A stretch of 64,000 nt of DNA. Source: Salinicola corii. GTDB taxonomy: Bacteria; Pseudomonadota; Gammaproteobacteria; Pseudomonadales; Halomonadaceae. This document shows, one piece after another, positions 8,791 to 16,771 of the stretch. A program made the position numbers and the translations under genes. How positions within the stretch are numbered: the stretch's first letter is position 1; each line of letters starts with the position of its first letter. Below the pieces are notes generated by a model. It was not told where the DNA came from. It was given only the letters and a program-made list of their open reading frames with translations, and made no database searches. The DNA lies in assembly GCF_008298015.1 (NCBI RefSeq), contig NZ_VTPX01000001.1, positions 124,001 through 188,000 of the forward strand, given 5' to 3'.

Positions 8791-9612
8791 TCAGCTATCC
8801 GTCTTGCGGGAAGCGGGGCGGAGGTCGTAGTCGAAATACTGGTGCATCAGGGTTTCGAACGTGCCGTCGGCGTAGACGCTGTCCAGCGCCTGGTTGAAGG
8901 CTTCGGCCAGCTCCTTGTCGCGGGGGCGAACCGCAATCGCGTTGCCCTTGCCGAAGATCGACTCCGGCCGGTCGATCCGCGGGCCGACCTGGACGAACTG
9001 GCTGTCGGCATTGCCGATCTCCAGCGAGTCCAGCGCGACCGGATAGTTGAGAAACGCCAGGTTCAGGCGCTGCGCCTCCAGGTCCAGGGCCACATCGGCG
9101 GCGGTGGCGTAGCGCTGAATGTCTAGCACGTCGGCGTATTGCCGAGTGATGTAGCTGTCCTGGGTGGTGCCGCGCTGCACGCCGACCGACAACCCCTTGA
9201 GCGAGGCGGGGTCGTCGAGATCGATCGTCTCGCCGCGACGGGCGACCCATACCTTGGGCGACATCGCATAGGGTCGCGTAAACAGCACCTGGCGCTCCCG
9301 CGCCGGGGTGATCCGCATCGACGACATGATGGCGTCGTACTTGCGCGAGAGCAGCCCGGGGATGATGCCATCCCACCCCTGAACCACCCACTCGCAGTCG
9401 AGCTTGGCTCGCTGGCAGAGGATGTCGCCTAGCTCGATCTCGAAACCCTCGAGCTCGCCGTTGGCGTTGCGGTACTCGAACGGCGGGTAGGGCACGTCTA
9501 CAGCGATACGCACTTGCTGTGGCGCGGCGGCCTGGGCGGTGGAGGCCAGGCCCAAGGCAACGGCCAGTGCCGCGAAAGGGGGAGCAAGGCGAAGGTTGAA
9601 ACGTTGTGTCAC
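8791..9612 (-). CDS. Periplasmic amino-acid binding protein, lysine/arginine/ornithine type (orphan)
   Basis: A 273-residue solute-binding protein of family 3 (HisJ/ArgT/ArtJ-like). A cleavable signal peptide ends near AAQAA. The mature start is VRIAVDVPYPPFEYRNANGELEGFEIELGD, a typical family-3 opening, and the GLSVGVQRGTTQDSYI and YDAIMSSMRITPAR blocks are typical of basic-amino-acid binders. No permease or ATPase gene lies next to it, so it either serves a transporter elsewhere or acts alone. The ligand is likely a cationic amino acid, judged only by family resemblance. Confidence 0.85.
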   Translation of the reverse strand: MTQRFNLRLAPPFAALAVALGLASTAQAAAPQQVRIAVDVPYPPFEYRNANGELEGFEIELGDILCQRAKLDCEWVVQGWDGIIPGLLSRKYDAIMSSMRITPARERQVLFTRPYAMSPKVWVARRGETIDLDDPASLKGLSVGVQRGTTQDSYITRQYADVLDIQRYATAADVALDLEAQRLNLAFLNYPVALDSLEIGNADSQFVQVGPRIDRPESIFGKGNAIAVRPRDKELAEAFNQALDSVYADGTFETLMHQYFDYDLRPASRKTDS

Positions 9613-9860
9613 TCGAAAAGTCCTTTGTCGATGGCCCTTTTGGATGGCCCTTTGTGCTTGTTGGTGGGTCTATCGATGCAGCCGCCATGTTTCACGCCGC
9701 CGCCAGGGCATGGTGGCGCAGGTATTGGGGAATGACCAGTCCGGGATAGCCATCGCGCCAGGCAACGGCGACGGTCTGGCGTGGGTGACGGCATGAAAAC
9801 TGCACTGAAATGGAGAGTACTGATCATTTTGATGCCGGCTTTACAAACGCTACCGGTTTG

Positions 9861-9879
9861 ATTCGCCGGTCAGGCGAAT
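9861..9879. promoter_or_regulatory. Palindrome, candidate upstream activator site
   Basis: ATTCGCC-GGTCA-GGCGAAT is a perfect 7-base inverted repeat with a 5-base spacer, about 220 bases before the predicted TRAP operon transcription start. Its size and distance suit an enhancer-binding regulator, but no regulator has been linked to it. Confidence 0.45.
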
Positions 9880-9948
9880 ACCCTCCCGAAGCCATCGTCG
9901 GTTTTGACATCCGATAGCGTGAAGTCGTTTCTCCCGCCAGTTGTCCAT

Positions 9949-9961
9949 TTCGAGCCTCGAA
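9949..9961. promoter_or_regulatory. Palindrome, second candidate upstream activator site
   Basis: TTCGAG-C-CTCGAA is a perfect 6-base inverted repeat around one central base, about 135 bases before the predicted TRAP operon transcription start. This is a common distance for sites bound by sigma54 activators. Confidence 0.4.
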
Positions 9962-10061
9962 CTGCGGCGCTAGCGTGGTGCGCGTGACGGTTCTGGTTGT
10001 GGACATGGGTTGTTGGAAATTATTAATGTAAAACAGTCGGTTGAATTGTTTTTTGGGGGTG

Positions 10062-10077
10062 TTGGCACGGCGCTTGC
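10062..10077 (+). promoter_or_regulatory. Sigma54 (-24/-12) promoter of the TRAP operon
   Basis: TTGGCACGGCGCTTGC fits the sigma54 consensus TTGGCACG-N4-TTGC exactly, including the essential GG at -24 and GC at -12 with correct spacing. Transcription should start near 10089, leaving a leader of about 50 bases before the dctP start. An enhancer-binding protein is therefore required; the NtrC-type regulator at 526-1881 is one candidate, with no direct evidence. Confidence 0.8.
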
Positions 10078-10140
10078 GAAGGGTTGTTCAGGACTTGACG
10101 ACCACAACACGGACAACCATTCGGTGGAGAGCACAGTGCA

Positions 10141-11232
10141 ATGACCTACAAACGACGGGATTTTATCAAGACAGGCGCCGGGGCTTTGGTGGGCTTGGCC
10201 GGGGCACCGATGATTGCGCGCGGAGCGGATGCGCAGCAATTCCACTGGCGCATGACCGGAGCTTACCCTGCCGGAGCACCTTTCTATTCCACCGGACCGG
10301 GATCGGCCAGCGACTTCGCCAAACGTGTCGAAGCGGCATCCGGTGGCCGGATGAAGATCGATTTCTTTCCGGCGGGCGAGCTGGTGCCGGCACTGGGTGG
10401 CTTCGATGCCGTACGCAGTGGCACCGTGCAGATGAACTGGGGAAATTCGTTCTTCTGGTCGGGACGCTCATTCGCCGCGCAATATTTCACCGCCGTGCCC
10501 TTCGGAATGGACGTCATGATGGTCAACGCGTGGCTTTACCACGGTGGCGGGCAGGCACTGTGGGACGAAGTCTATGCCGATTTCGGGCTCAAGGCGTTGC
10601 CGGTTGGCAATACCGGTATGCAGATGACCGGCTGGTTCAAGGAGCCGCTCGAAAGTATCGACAGCTTCAGCGGATTGCGCATGCGTATCGCAGGATTGTC
10701 GGCAAAGGTCTACGAGCAGTTGGGCGTCAATGTCAAAGTGTTGCCCGGCGGCGAGATATTCCCGGCGCTGGAGCGGGGCGTCATCGATGCTGCCGAATTT
10801 GTCGGTCCCTATCTCGACCGCCAGTTGGGCCTGCAGAACGCCGCCAGCAACTATTACACCCCCGGTTGGCACGAGCCGTCCAACGTCTCGGAGCTGCTGA
10901 TCAATGCCAGCGCCTGGGAGCAGTTACCGGAAGATCTCAAGGCCGTTGTGCAGAACTGTGCCGCTGCCTGCAACGAAATCAGCTTCGCCTGGTGCAATGC
11001 CAACAACTCCGAAGCGCTCAATGATTTGACTCAGAATCAGGGCGTGACGGTACATCAGTTACCCGATGGTGTGTTGCCGAAACTGCGTGAAGTCACCATG
11101 GATACCTTGTCGGCAGAGGCCGCGAAGGATCCCGTGGCCGCCAAGGTCAATACCGCTTACTTCGATTTCATGAAAACGGCGAAATCCTGGCTGGATGTCA
11201 GCGAAAAGGTCGTGCTCAACCTCGATCTTTGA
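10141..11232 (+). CDS. TRAP transporter substrate-binding protein (DctP type), Tat-exported
   Basis: A 363-residue periplasmic binding protein of a TRAP transporter. The N-terminus has a twin-arginine signal (KRRDFIKTGAGALVGLAG) rather than a Sec signal, as in the 2-oxo/amino-acid TRAP branch. The DctP core shows the conserved stretches SGGRMKIDFFPAGELVP, SGLRMRIAG, ALERGVIDAAEFVGPYLD and ELLINASAWEQLP. It delivers a carboxylate-type ligand to the DctQM membrane subunits encoded next. It is first in the operon driven by the sigma54 promoter. The downstream gamma-glutamyltransferase suggests a gamma-glutamyl compound or an amino-acid derivative as ligand; this is inference. Confidence 0.9.
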   Translation: MTYKRRDFIKTGAGALVGLAGAPMIARGADAQQFHWRMTGAYPAGAPFYSTGPGSASDFAKRVEAASGGRMKIDFFPAGELVPALGGFDAVRSGTVQMNWGNSFFWSGRSFAAQYFTAVPFGMDVMMVNAWLYHGGGQALWDEVYADFGLKALPVGNTGMQMTGWFKEPLESIDSFSGLRMRIAGLSAKVYEQLGVNVKVLPGGEIFPALERGVIDAAEFVGPYLDRQLGLQNAASNYYTPGWHEPSNVSELLINASAWEQLPEDLKAVVQNCAAACNEISFAWCNANNSEALNDLTQNQGVTVHQLPDGVLPKLREVTMDTLSAEAAKDPVAAKVNTAYFDFMKTAKSWLDVSEKVVLNLDL

Positions 11233-11314
11233 GCCGAGAGCTATCCGTTTGGCGAGTCCCTTGCCGAGAGGTTGGCGAGACTCGCCCTCTCGTTGTCCAG
11301 GAGATGTCGACTTC

Positions 11315-11887
11315 ATGAATACGATTGAAACCGATCATAACAGTCAGCCGTTCGCGCCTGGGCTGGTCCGCTGCCTGCGCGGCCTCGACCTCGGTATGGA
11401 ACGGCTAGGGTGCGCCACGGCGTGGCTGACACTGGTGCTGGTGCTGATGGTCGCCGGTGACGTGTTGTTCCGCTATGTCTGGCACATGGGGTCCGTGGCC
11501 GAGCAGGAGCTGCAATGGCATCTGTTGGCCGTCATATCGATGATCAGCGCCTCATATACCTTCCAGCAGAACGAGCACGTGCGCGTCGATATTTTCTATC
11601 AACATTACAGTGCGCGCACCAAACAAGTTCTCGATATCATCATCTCGCTGCTGATCGTCGTGCCGAGCATGCTGTTTCTGGCCTGGATGTGTCTGGATTT
11701 TGTCTACCAGTCCTGGTCGCTGGGGGAAGGATCTCCCGACCCGGGCGGACTGCCGGCTCGCTACGTGATCAAGGCATTCGTGCCGCTGGGGTTCGCCCTG
11801 GTGGCATGGCAGGGTGTCGTGCGGGGCTTGCTCGATCTGATCACGCTGATGGCGGGACGCTCGCCGGAGGTGCGTGATGGGGATTGA
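11315..11887 (+). CDS. TRAP transporter small membrane subunit (DctQ)
   Basis: A 190-residue protein with four hydrophobic segments and the DctQ-type motif around AEQELQWHLLAVISMISASYTFQQNEHVRVDIF. The start at 11315 follows CCAGGAG; the frame is open upstream to 11195 but that part is not DctQ-like. It overlaps the start of the large subunit gene, so the two subunits are translationally coupled and form the sodium-driven permease. Confidence 0.9.
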   Translation: MNTIETDHNSQPFAPGLVRCLRGLDLGMERLGCATAWLTLVLVLMVAGDVLFRYVWHMGSVAEQELQWHLLAVISMISASYTFQQNEHVRVDIFYQHYSARTKQVLDIIISLLIVVPSMLFLAWMCLDFVYQSWSLGEGSPDPGGLPARYVIKAFVPLGFALVAWQGVVRGLLDLITLMAGRSPEVRDGD

Positions 11888-13199
11888 AATGATGGCTGTC
11901 GGCATGGTGCTGGCGCTCTTTGCCTTGCTGTTGATCGGTATCCCTGTGCCGTTTGCGTTGGCCGCCAGCGGTATCGTATTCGGACTGTTCGGTTTTGGAT
12001 CCTCGCTGTTCGGACTTCTGCCCCTGCGCGTCTATGGGGTCGTCACCAACTATACGCTGCTTGCCATTCCGCTATTCGTGTTCATGGGCGTGATGCTGGA
12101 GAAGTCACGGCTGGCCGAGCGCATGCTCGATGTCATCGGCCATGTCGCCGGTGCGCGTCCCGGCGGAATGACCGTTGCCATTATCATCGTCGGTGTGCTG
12201 ATGGGAGCTTCCACCGGCATTGTGGCGGCCACCGTCGTCACGGTCGGGTTGATCAGCTTGCCCACGCTGCTGGCGCGTCGCTACAACAAGGCCCTGGCCT
12301 GTGGCACGATCTGCGCGGCTGGCACCCTGGGGCAGATCATACCGCCCAGCCTGGTGTTGATCGTGCTCGCGGACATCTCCGGAGAATCCGTCGGTACGCT
12401 GTTCGCGGGGGCCTTGATTCCCGGTCTGCTGCTGTCCGGGCTGTACGTGGTCTATCTGGTGATAATGGCCAAGTTGAAGCCGCACACGATGCCGCCGATC
12501 GATGCCTCCGAGCGCGCCGCCGTCGATACCCGCACGCTGATGATCGACCTGGCCAAGGTGGTCGCGCCACCGTTGGCACTGATCGTGCTGGTGCTGGGAT
12601 CGATCATCGGTGGTGTGGCGGCGCCAACGGAGGCGGCTTCCGTCGGTGCGATCGGCGCCATTGTTCTGGTGGCCTGCACCGGTAGACTGAATCGAAAAGT
12701 GATGAGCGAGACCGTCATCTCGACCTTCAAGATCACCGGCATGACGCTGTTCGTGCTGATCGCAGCGCAGGTGTTTAGCCTGGCATTCCGGGGATTGGGC
12801 GGCGATCGGCTGATCGATTCGCTGTTCGCGTTCCTGCCCGGTGGGGTCTGGGGCGGCATTCTGTTCATGATGGTACTGGTCTTTCTGCTGGGGTTCTTTC
12901 TCGACTGGATCGAGATCTCCTACATCGTGATGCCGTTGTTGTTTCCCTATTTTCAGGCCCAGGGGGTCGATCTTGCCTGGCTCTGCATTCTGGTGGCGAT
13001 GAACCTGCAGACTTCGTTTCTCACCCCGCCATTCGGATGGTCGCTGTTCTACCTCAAGGGAGTCGCGCCTCCGGAGATTTCCTCGCGCGACATTTATGTC
13101 GGTGTACTGCCATATATCGGTATCCAGTTCCTGACGCTGGCACTGTTATGCCTGATGCCTTCGCTGGTTACCTGGCTGCCCAAGGCAATCGGTTGGTGA
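11877..13199 (+). CDS. TRAP transporter large membrane subunit (DctM)
   Basis: A 440-residue, twelve-or-so-helix protein typical of DctM. It has the conserved segments YTLLAIPLFVFMGVMLEKS, GASTGIVAATVVTVG, CAAGTLGQIIPPSLVLIVLAD and FLTPPFGWSLFYLKGVAP. It overlaps dctQ by 11 bases; GTG at 11874 and ATG at 11877 are adjacent in-frame starts and I prefer the ATG. With DctP and DctQ it forms a complete secondary transporter. Confidence 0.92.
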   Translation: MGIEMMAVGMVLALFALLLIGIPVPFALAASGIVFGLFGFGSSLFGLLPLRVYGVVTNYTLLAIPLFVFMGVMLEKSRLAERMLDVIGHVAGARPGGMTVAIIIVGVLMGASTGIVAATVVTVGLISLPTLLARRYNKALACGTICAAGTLGQIIPPSLVLIVLADISGESVGTLFAGALIPGLLLSGLYVVYLVIMAKLKPHTMPPIDASERAAVDTRTLMIDLAKVVAPPLALIVLVLGSIIGGVAAPTEAASVGAIGAIVLVACTGRLNRKVMSETVISTFKITGMTLFVLIAAQVFSLAFRGLGGDRLIDSLFAFLPGGVWGGILFMMVLVFLLGFFLDWIEISYIVMPLLFPYFQAQGVDLAWLCILVAMNLQTSFLTPPFGWSLFYLKGVAPPEISSRDIYVGVLPYIGIQFLTLALLCLMPSLVTWLPKAIGW

Positions 13200-13267
13200 T
13201 TCCTTGGGTCGGGTACCGGGGAGCCGGCTTTTCAGCCAACACCCTGAACTTAGGAGCTTCACGATAG

Positions 13268-14851
13268 ATGCAGAATACTGCCAAGCCAGGTCGTGGCATG
13301 GTCGTCGCGCCCCACTATCTGGCTTCTCAAGCCGGCCGGGATATCTTGCACGAGGGCGGCAATGCCATCGAGGCGATGATCGCCGCCGCATCGACCATCG
13401 CCACCGTGTACCCACACATGAACTCGATCGGTGGCGATGGCTTCTGGCTCATCGCCGAACCCGGTAAGGCGCCGGTCGCGATCGAAGCCTGCGGTCCCGC
13501 CGCGCAGTTGGCTGATGCGGACTTCTATGCAGGACATGAACGTATCCCCACTCGCGGCCCACTGGCGGCTCTGACCACGGCTGGTACCGTTGGGGGGTGG
13601 GAGATGGCACTCATGCAGTCGCTTCGTTGGGGCGGCACTCTGCCACTGTCACGATTGTTCGAGGCGGCGATCGCTCATGCGCGGCAGGGGGTTTCGGTGA
13701 CACGGGGACAGGCGGCGTTGACTACGGCCAAGCTGGATGAGCTGGCCGCCGTTCCCGGCTTTGCCGATCATTTGCTTGACAATGGGAGAGCGCCGAGTCA
13801 GGGAAATACGTTTCGACAACCGACGCTGGCATCGACTTTCGAACGGCTGGCACGGGCTGGCCTGGGTGATTTCTATCGGGGCGAGCTAGGCACGGCGATG
13901 GGCGAGGAACTGGCGCGGCTTGGCAGCCCGCTATGCCGTGCCGATCTGGCGAGCTATGCGCCGCAAGCGGTCACGCCTCTGTCGCTGACGCTCAAGCAGG
14001 GACAGGTATGGAATTTGCCGCCGCCCACTCAAGGCGTCTCGTCGCTGATGATTCTGGGGCTCTTCGAACGCCTGGAAATCGCCGAAGCCGAGGGCTTCGA
14101 TTACGTTCACGCGCTCGTCGAGTCGACCAAGCAGGCGTTCCTGTTACGCGATCGCCATGTGTCCGATCCGTGCTGGATGAGCGTCGATGCGCGCACGCTG
14201 CTGGCGGATGATACTCTGGACCGAATGGCGGCGCGGATCGACCCGGCCCGTGCGCTGGCCTGGCCGCATGAGGGCGAACCTGGCGATACCATCTGGATGG
14301 GATGCATCGACGGGGAGGGGCGGGCGGTGAGTTTCATCCAGAGCACCTATTGGGAATTCGGGTCTGGCGTGGTGTTACCGTCGACTGGGGTGCTGTGGCA
14401 AAACCGGGGGATCGGCTTCTCACTCGATCCGCGTGCGCGCCAGGCGTTGGCACCAGGGCGCAAGCCATTCCACACACTCAACCCGGCTCTGGCGAGGCTC
14501 AACGATGGCCGTACCATGGTCTACGGCACCATGGGTGGTGAAGGGCAACCGCAGACCCAGTCGGCGGTCTTCACGCGACACGTCCTCTACGGCCAACCGC
14601 TACAGCAGGCCATCGATGCGCCGCGCTGGCTGCTCGGAAGAACCTGGGGGGAGGGCACGACCTCGCTGAAGTTGGAGTCGCGCTTCGATCCGACGCTGAT
14701 CACGGCATTGCGCCAGGCCGGACATCAGGTGGATGTCCTCGGCGCATACAGCGACACCATGGGGCACGCCGGGGGTATTTCCCGCCATGCCGACGGCACT
14801 CTGGAGGGGGGCGCGGATCCTCGCAGCGATGGCAGTGTCGAAAGCGACTGA
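13268..14851 (+). CDS. Gamma-glutamyltransferase family protein (Ntn hydrolase), cytoplasmic
   Basis: A 527-residue gamma-glutamyltransferase-like protein. The opening GMVVAPHYLASQAGRDILHEGGNAIEAMIAA is a family hallmark. The self-processing threonine should be T341 (GDTIWMGCID), giving a small subunit of about 187 residues; it aligns with the first threonine of the usual TTHFSVVD motif, although the following T and H are I and W here. The glycines of GTMGGEGQPQTQ near the end fit the gamma-glutamyl pocket. There is no signal peptide, unlike periplasmic GGT. It lies 68 bases after dctM with its own AGGAG site, so it probably acts on the compound imported by the TRAP system. Confidence 0.85.
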   Translation: MQNTAKPGRGMVVAPHYLASQAGRDILHEGGNAIEAMIAAASTIATVYPHMNSIGGDGFWLIAEPGKAPVAIEACGPAAQLADADFYAGHERIPTRGPLAALTTAGTVGGWEMALMQSLRWGGTLPLSRLFEAAIAHARQGVSVTRGQAALTTAKLDELAAVPGFADHLLDNGRAPSQGNTFRQPTLASTFERLARAGLGDFYRGELGTAMGEELARLGSPLCRADLASYAPQAVTPLSLTLKQGQVWNLPPPTQGVSSLMILGLFERLEIAEAEGFDYVHALVESTKQAFLLRDRHVSDPCWMSVDARTLLADDTLDRMAARIDPARALAWPHEGEPGDTIWMGCIDGEGRAVSFIQSTYWEFGSGVVLPSTGVLWQNRGIGFSLDPRARQALAPGRKPFHTLNPALARLNDGRTMVYGTMGGEGQPQTQSAVFTRHVLYGQPLQQAIDAPRWLLGRTWGEGTTSLKLESRFDPTLITALRQAGHQVDVLGAYSDTMGHAGGISRHADGTLEGGADPRSDGSVESD

Positions 14852-14871
14852 CTTCGTGCTATCTGCGGAAC

Positions 14872-15318
14872 TCAGATCTTGGCGCCCCCGCGTCCATGTT
14901 TGACACGGGAAAGTAGTGTGGTGCAGTTCACCGAGATGACCTCCGGACGCCCCAGGATATGCTCGCGAGCAAAACGGTCGAAGATTTCCTGGCTATCCGT
15001 CAAGGTATGCATATGCAGGCTGCGGAGGTCGCTCATGATGTAAAGGTTGATCACTTCATGGCACTCTGCGAGTTCTGCGGCCATCCCCTCGATGGCATGA
15101 GGTGCGACTTTGAGATCCACGAAGGTAGAGATGACCTTGCCAAGCTTCGATGGATTGACCACCGCGGTGAACTGTTCAATGACGCCGCTTTCCACCAATT
15201 GCTGTACGCGATCTCGGGCATGCGCGCGTGATATATCCAGCTCGCGTGCCATATCCGCATACGACATGCGGCCATCCTTGAGAAGCAGGTTAAGAAGGGC
15301 GTTATCGAGTTTGTTCAT
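14872..15318 (-). CDS. Lrp/AsnC family transcriptional regulator
   Basis: A 148-residue regulator: an AsnC-type helix-turn-helix in residues 1-50 (LDNALLNLLLKDGRMSYADMARELDISRAHARDRVQQL) and an Lrp ligand-binding (RAM) domain after it. Such proteins sense amino acids. It converges on the gamma-glutamyltransferase gene with only 20 bases between the stop codons, which makes local regulation of the TRAP/GGT genes plausible but unproven. Confidence 0.88.
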   Translation of the reverse strand: MNKLDNALLNLLLKDGRMSYADMARELDISRAHARDRVQQLVESGVIEQFTAVVNPSKLGKVISTFVDLKVAPHAIEGMAAELAECHEVINLYIMSDLRSLHMHTLTDSQEIFDRFAREHILGRPEVISVNCTTLLSRVKHGRGGAKI

Positions 15319-15546
15319 GGTCGGCAGGATATCAGTGCATCGGATAGGACTGATTCAACATACGCTCGCCCAAGACTTTCGGATAGCCCGGGCTTCCCTC
15401 CTGTCCGGCTGAGTACGCCGCTGATCCCCATGAACCAAGATTGACGCCAACTCGTCTCCCATGGCTAATAAACGGTCATTCTATTCTCGACGACCGACCC
15501 ATCGACGAAGTCGGTGCTATGGTCAATACAAAGGGAGATGAGGACC

Positions 15547-16011
15547 ATGAACTGTATTTTCTGCGATATCGTCGCCGGTCACGCGCCAGCTCACCGCATT
15601 TGGGAAGACGAATCGCATCTGGCTTTTCTCTCCATCTTTCCCAATACCGAGGGTTTTTCGGTGGTGATCCCCAAGGCGCATTACCCCAGCTATGCCTTCG
15701 ATCGCGATGACGAGGTATTGCGGCAGTTGATCGTCGCCACCAAGCAAGTGGCCAGGCGTCTGGATCGGGCGCTGGACGGCGTGGCGCGTTGCGGCATGTT
15801 CTTCGAGGGCTACGGTGTCGATCACCTGCACGCCAAGCTTTTTCCCATGCACGGCACGGGGGATGACGCCGCATTCAAACCGATCGAGTCCAGGGTCGAC
15901 AAGTACTTCGATGTCTACGAAGGCTATCTTTCCTCCCATGAATACCTGCGCGCGGACGATGCCGAGCTGGCAGCGCTCGCTGCCCGGATTCGTGCCGTGG
16001 CGGAGCGCTGA
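15547..16011 (+). CDS. HIT family protein with an incomplete histidine triad
   Basis: A 154-residue HIT-domain protein starting MNCIFCDIVAG, as many nucleotide-hydrolysing HIT proteins do. The triad region reads GVDHLHAKLFPMHG: the first two histidines of H-x-H-x-H are present and the third position is lysine. The middle histidine, normally the nucleophile, is thus kept. The start follows GAGGACC, and upstream in-frame residues are not conserved-looking. It stands alone between the Lrp regulator and lemA. Nucleoside phosphoramidase or dinucleotide hydrolase activity is the family expectation. Confidence 0.82.
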   Translation: MNCIFCDIVAGHAPAHRIWEDESHLAFLSIFPNTEGFSVVIPKAHYPSYAFDRDDEVLRQLIVATKQVARRLDRALDGVARCGMFFEGYGVDHLHAKLFPMHGTGDDAAFKPIESRVDKYFDVYEGYLSSHEYLRADDAELAALAARIRAVAER

Positions 16012-16147
16012 GTGCGGGGGAATTCACCTTCCCAAGCCGCTGGCCAACCTGTAACTTGGCGTCATCGTCGTTTCGATGTCTTCGCACCACCGTGACACGC
16101 TCGAGTTGTCGAAACGGCTTATTCTGAATTCTGATCGGGAACCTTTC

Positions 16148-16771
16148 ATGCAGACACCTGTGACCGCCTTGTCCGCCGCGACTCGCCAACCGTGGCGCTG
16201 GATGCTGCTGCTGGTAATGATGCTTTCGCTCTCCGGCTGCGGCATCAACAACATTCCGACGCTGGACGAGAAGGTGAAGTCGGCCTGGTCCCAGGTCGAG
16301 AACCAGTACCAGCGCCGTGCGGATCTGGTGCCCAACCTGGTGGAGACGGTGAAGGGCTTCGCCAGCCAGGAGCGGGAGACGCTGACGGCCGTCGTCGAAG
16401 CGCGCGCCAAGGCGACCTCGATCCAGGTCGACGCCGATACGCTGAACGATCCCCAGCAACTGCAGCAGTTCCAGCAGGCTCAAGGGCAGCTGACCGGCGC
16501 GCTGAGTCGGCTGATGGCGGTTTCCGAGCGCTATCCCGACCTGAAGTCGAACCAGAACTTCCTGGCGCTGCAGTCACAACTGGAAGGCACCGAGAATCGG
16601 ATCGCGGTGGCACGTCGCGACTTCATCCAGGCGGTCGAAGCCTACAACACCGAGATTCGAACGTTCCCCGGCAAGATCTGGCATAGCGTGCTCTACAGCG
16701 ATATGCCGATTCGCGAGAACTTCGAGGCCACCACGGAGAATGCCGACCAGGCGCCCAAGGTGGAGTTCTGA
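16148..16771 (+). CDS. LemA family protein, lipoprotein-like N-terminus
   Basis: A 207-residue LemA-family protein. A membrane segment at about residues 18-32 ends in LSGCGI, which reads as a lipobox. The helical core has the family motifs NQYQRRADLVPNLVETVKGFA, VVEARAKAT and the YNTEIRTFPG end. It is first of three overlapping or close genes with two TPM-domain proteins; lemA-TPM operons are widespread in proteobacteria, with an envelope-related but undefined role. Confidence 0.9.
   Translation: MQTPVTALSAATRQPWRWMLLLVMMLSLSGCGINNIPTLDEKVKSAWSQVENQYQRRADLVPNLVETVKGFASQERETLTAVVEARAKATSIQVDADTLNDPQQLQQFQQAQGQLTGALSRLMAVSERYPDLKSNQNFLALQSQLEGTENRIAVARRDFIQAVEAYNTEIRTFPGKIWHSVLYSDMPIRENFEATTENADQAPKVEF

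Larger units (their letters stand above)
9613..10140. promoter_or_regulatory. 528-base intergenic control region of the binding protein and the TRAP operon
   Basis: This divergent region contains no credible gene; three short frames here lack coding character. From left to right it holds a 13-base tandem repeat (GATGGCCCTTT at 9630-9640 and 9643-9653), the palindrome ATTCGCC-N5-GGCGAAT (9861-9879), the palindrome TTCGAG-C-CTCGAA (9949-9961), an AT-rich tract (10015-10055) and a sigma54 promoter (10062-10077). The order of palindromes, AT-rich tract and sigma54 promoter is what an enhancer-dependent promoter usually shows. Confidence 0.65.

Noticed and set aside
9824-10006. Short minus-strand frame in the TRAP control region
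   Set aside because: No ribosome site, no recognisable protein features, and it covers the palindromes of a regulatory region.
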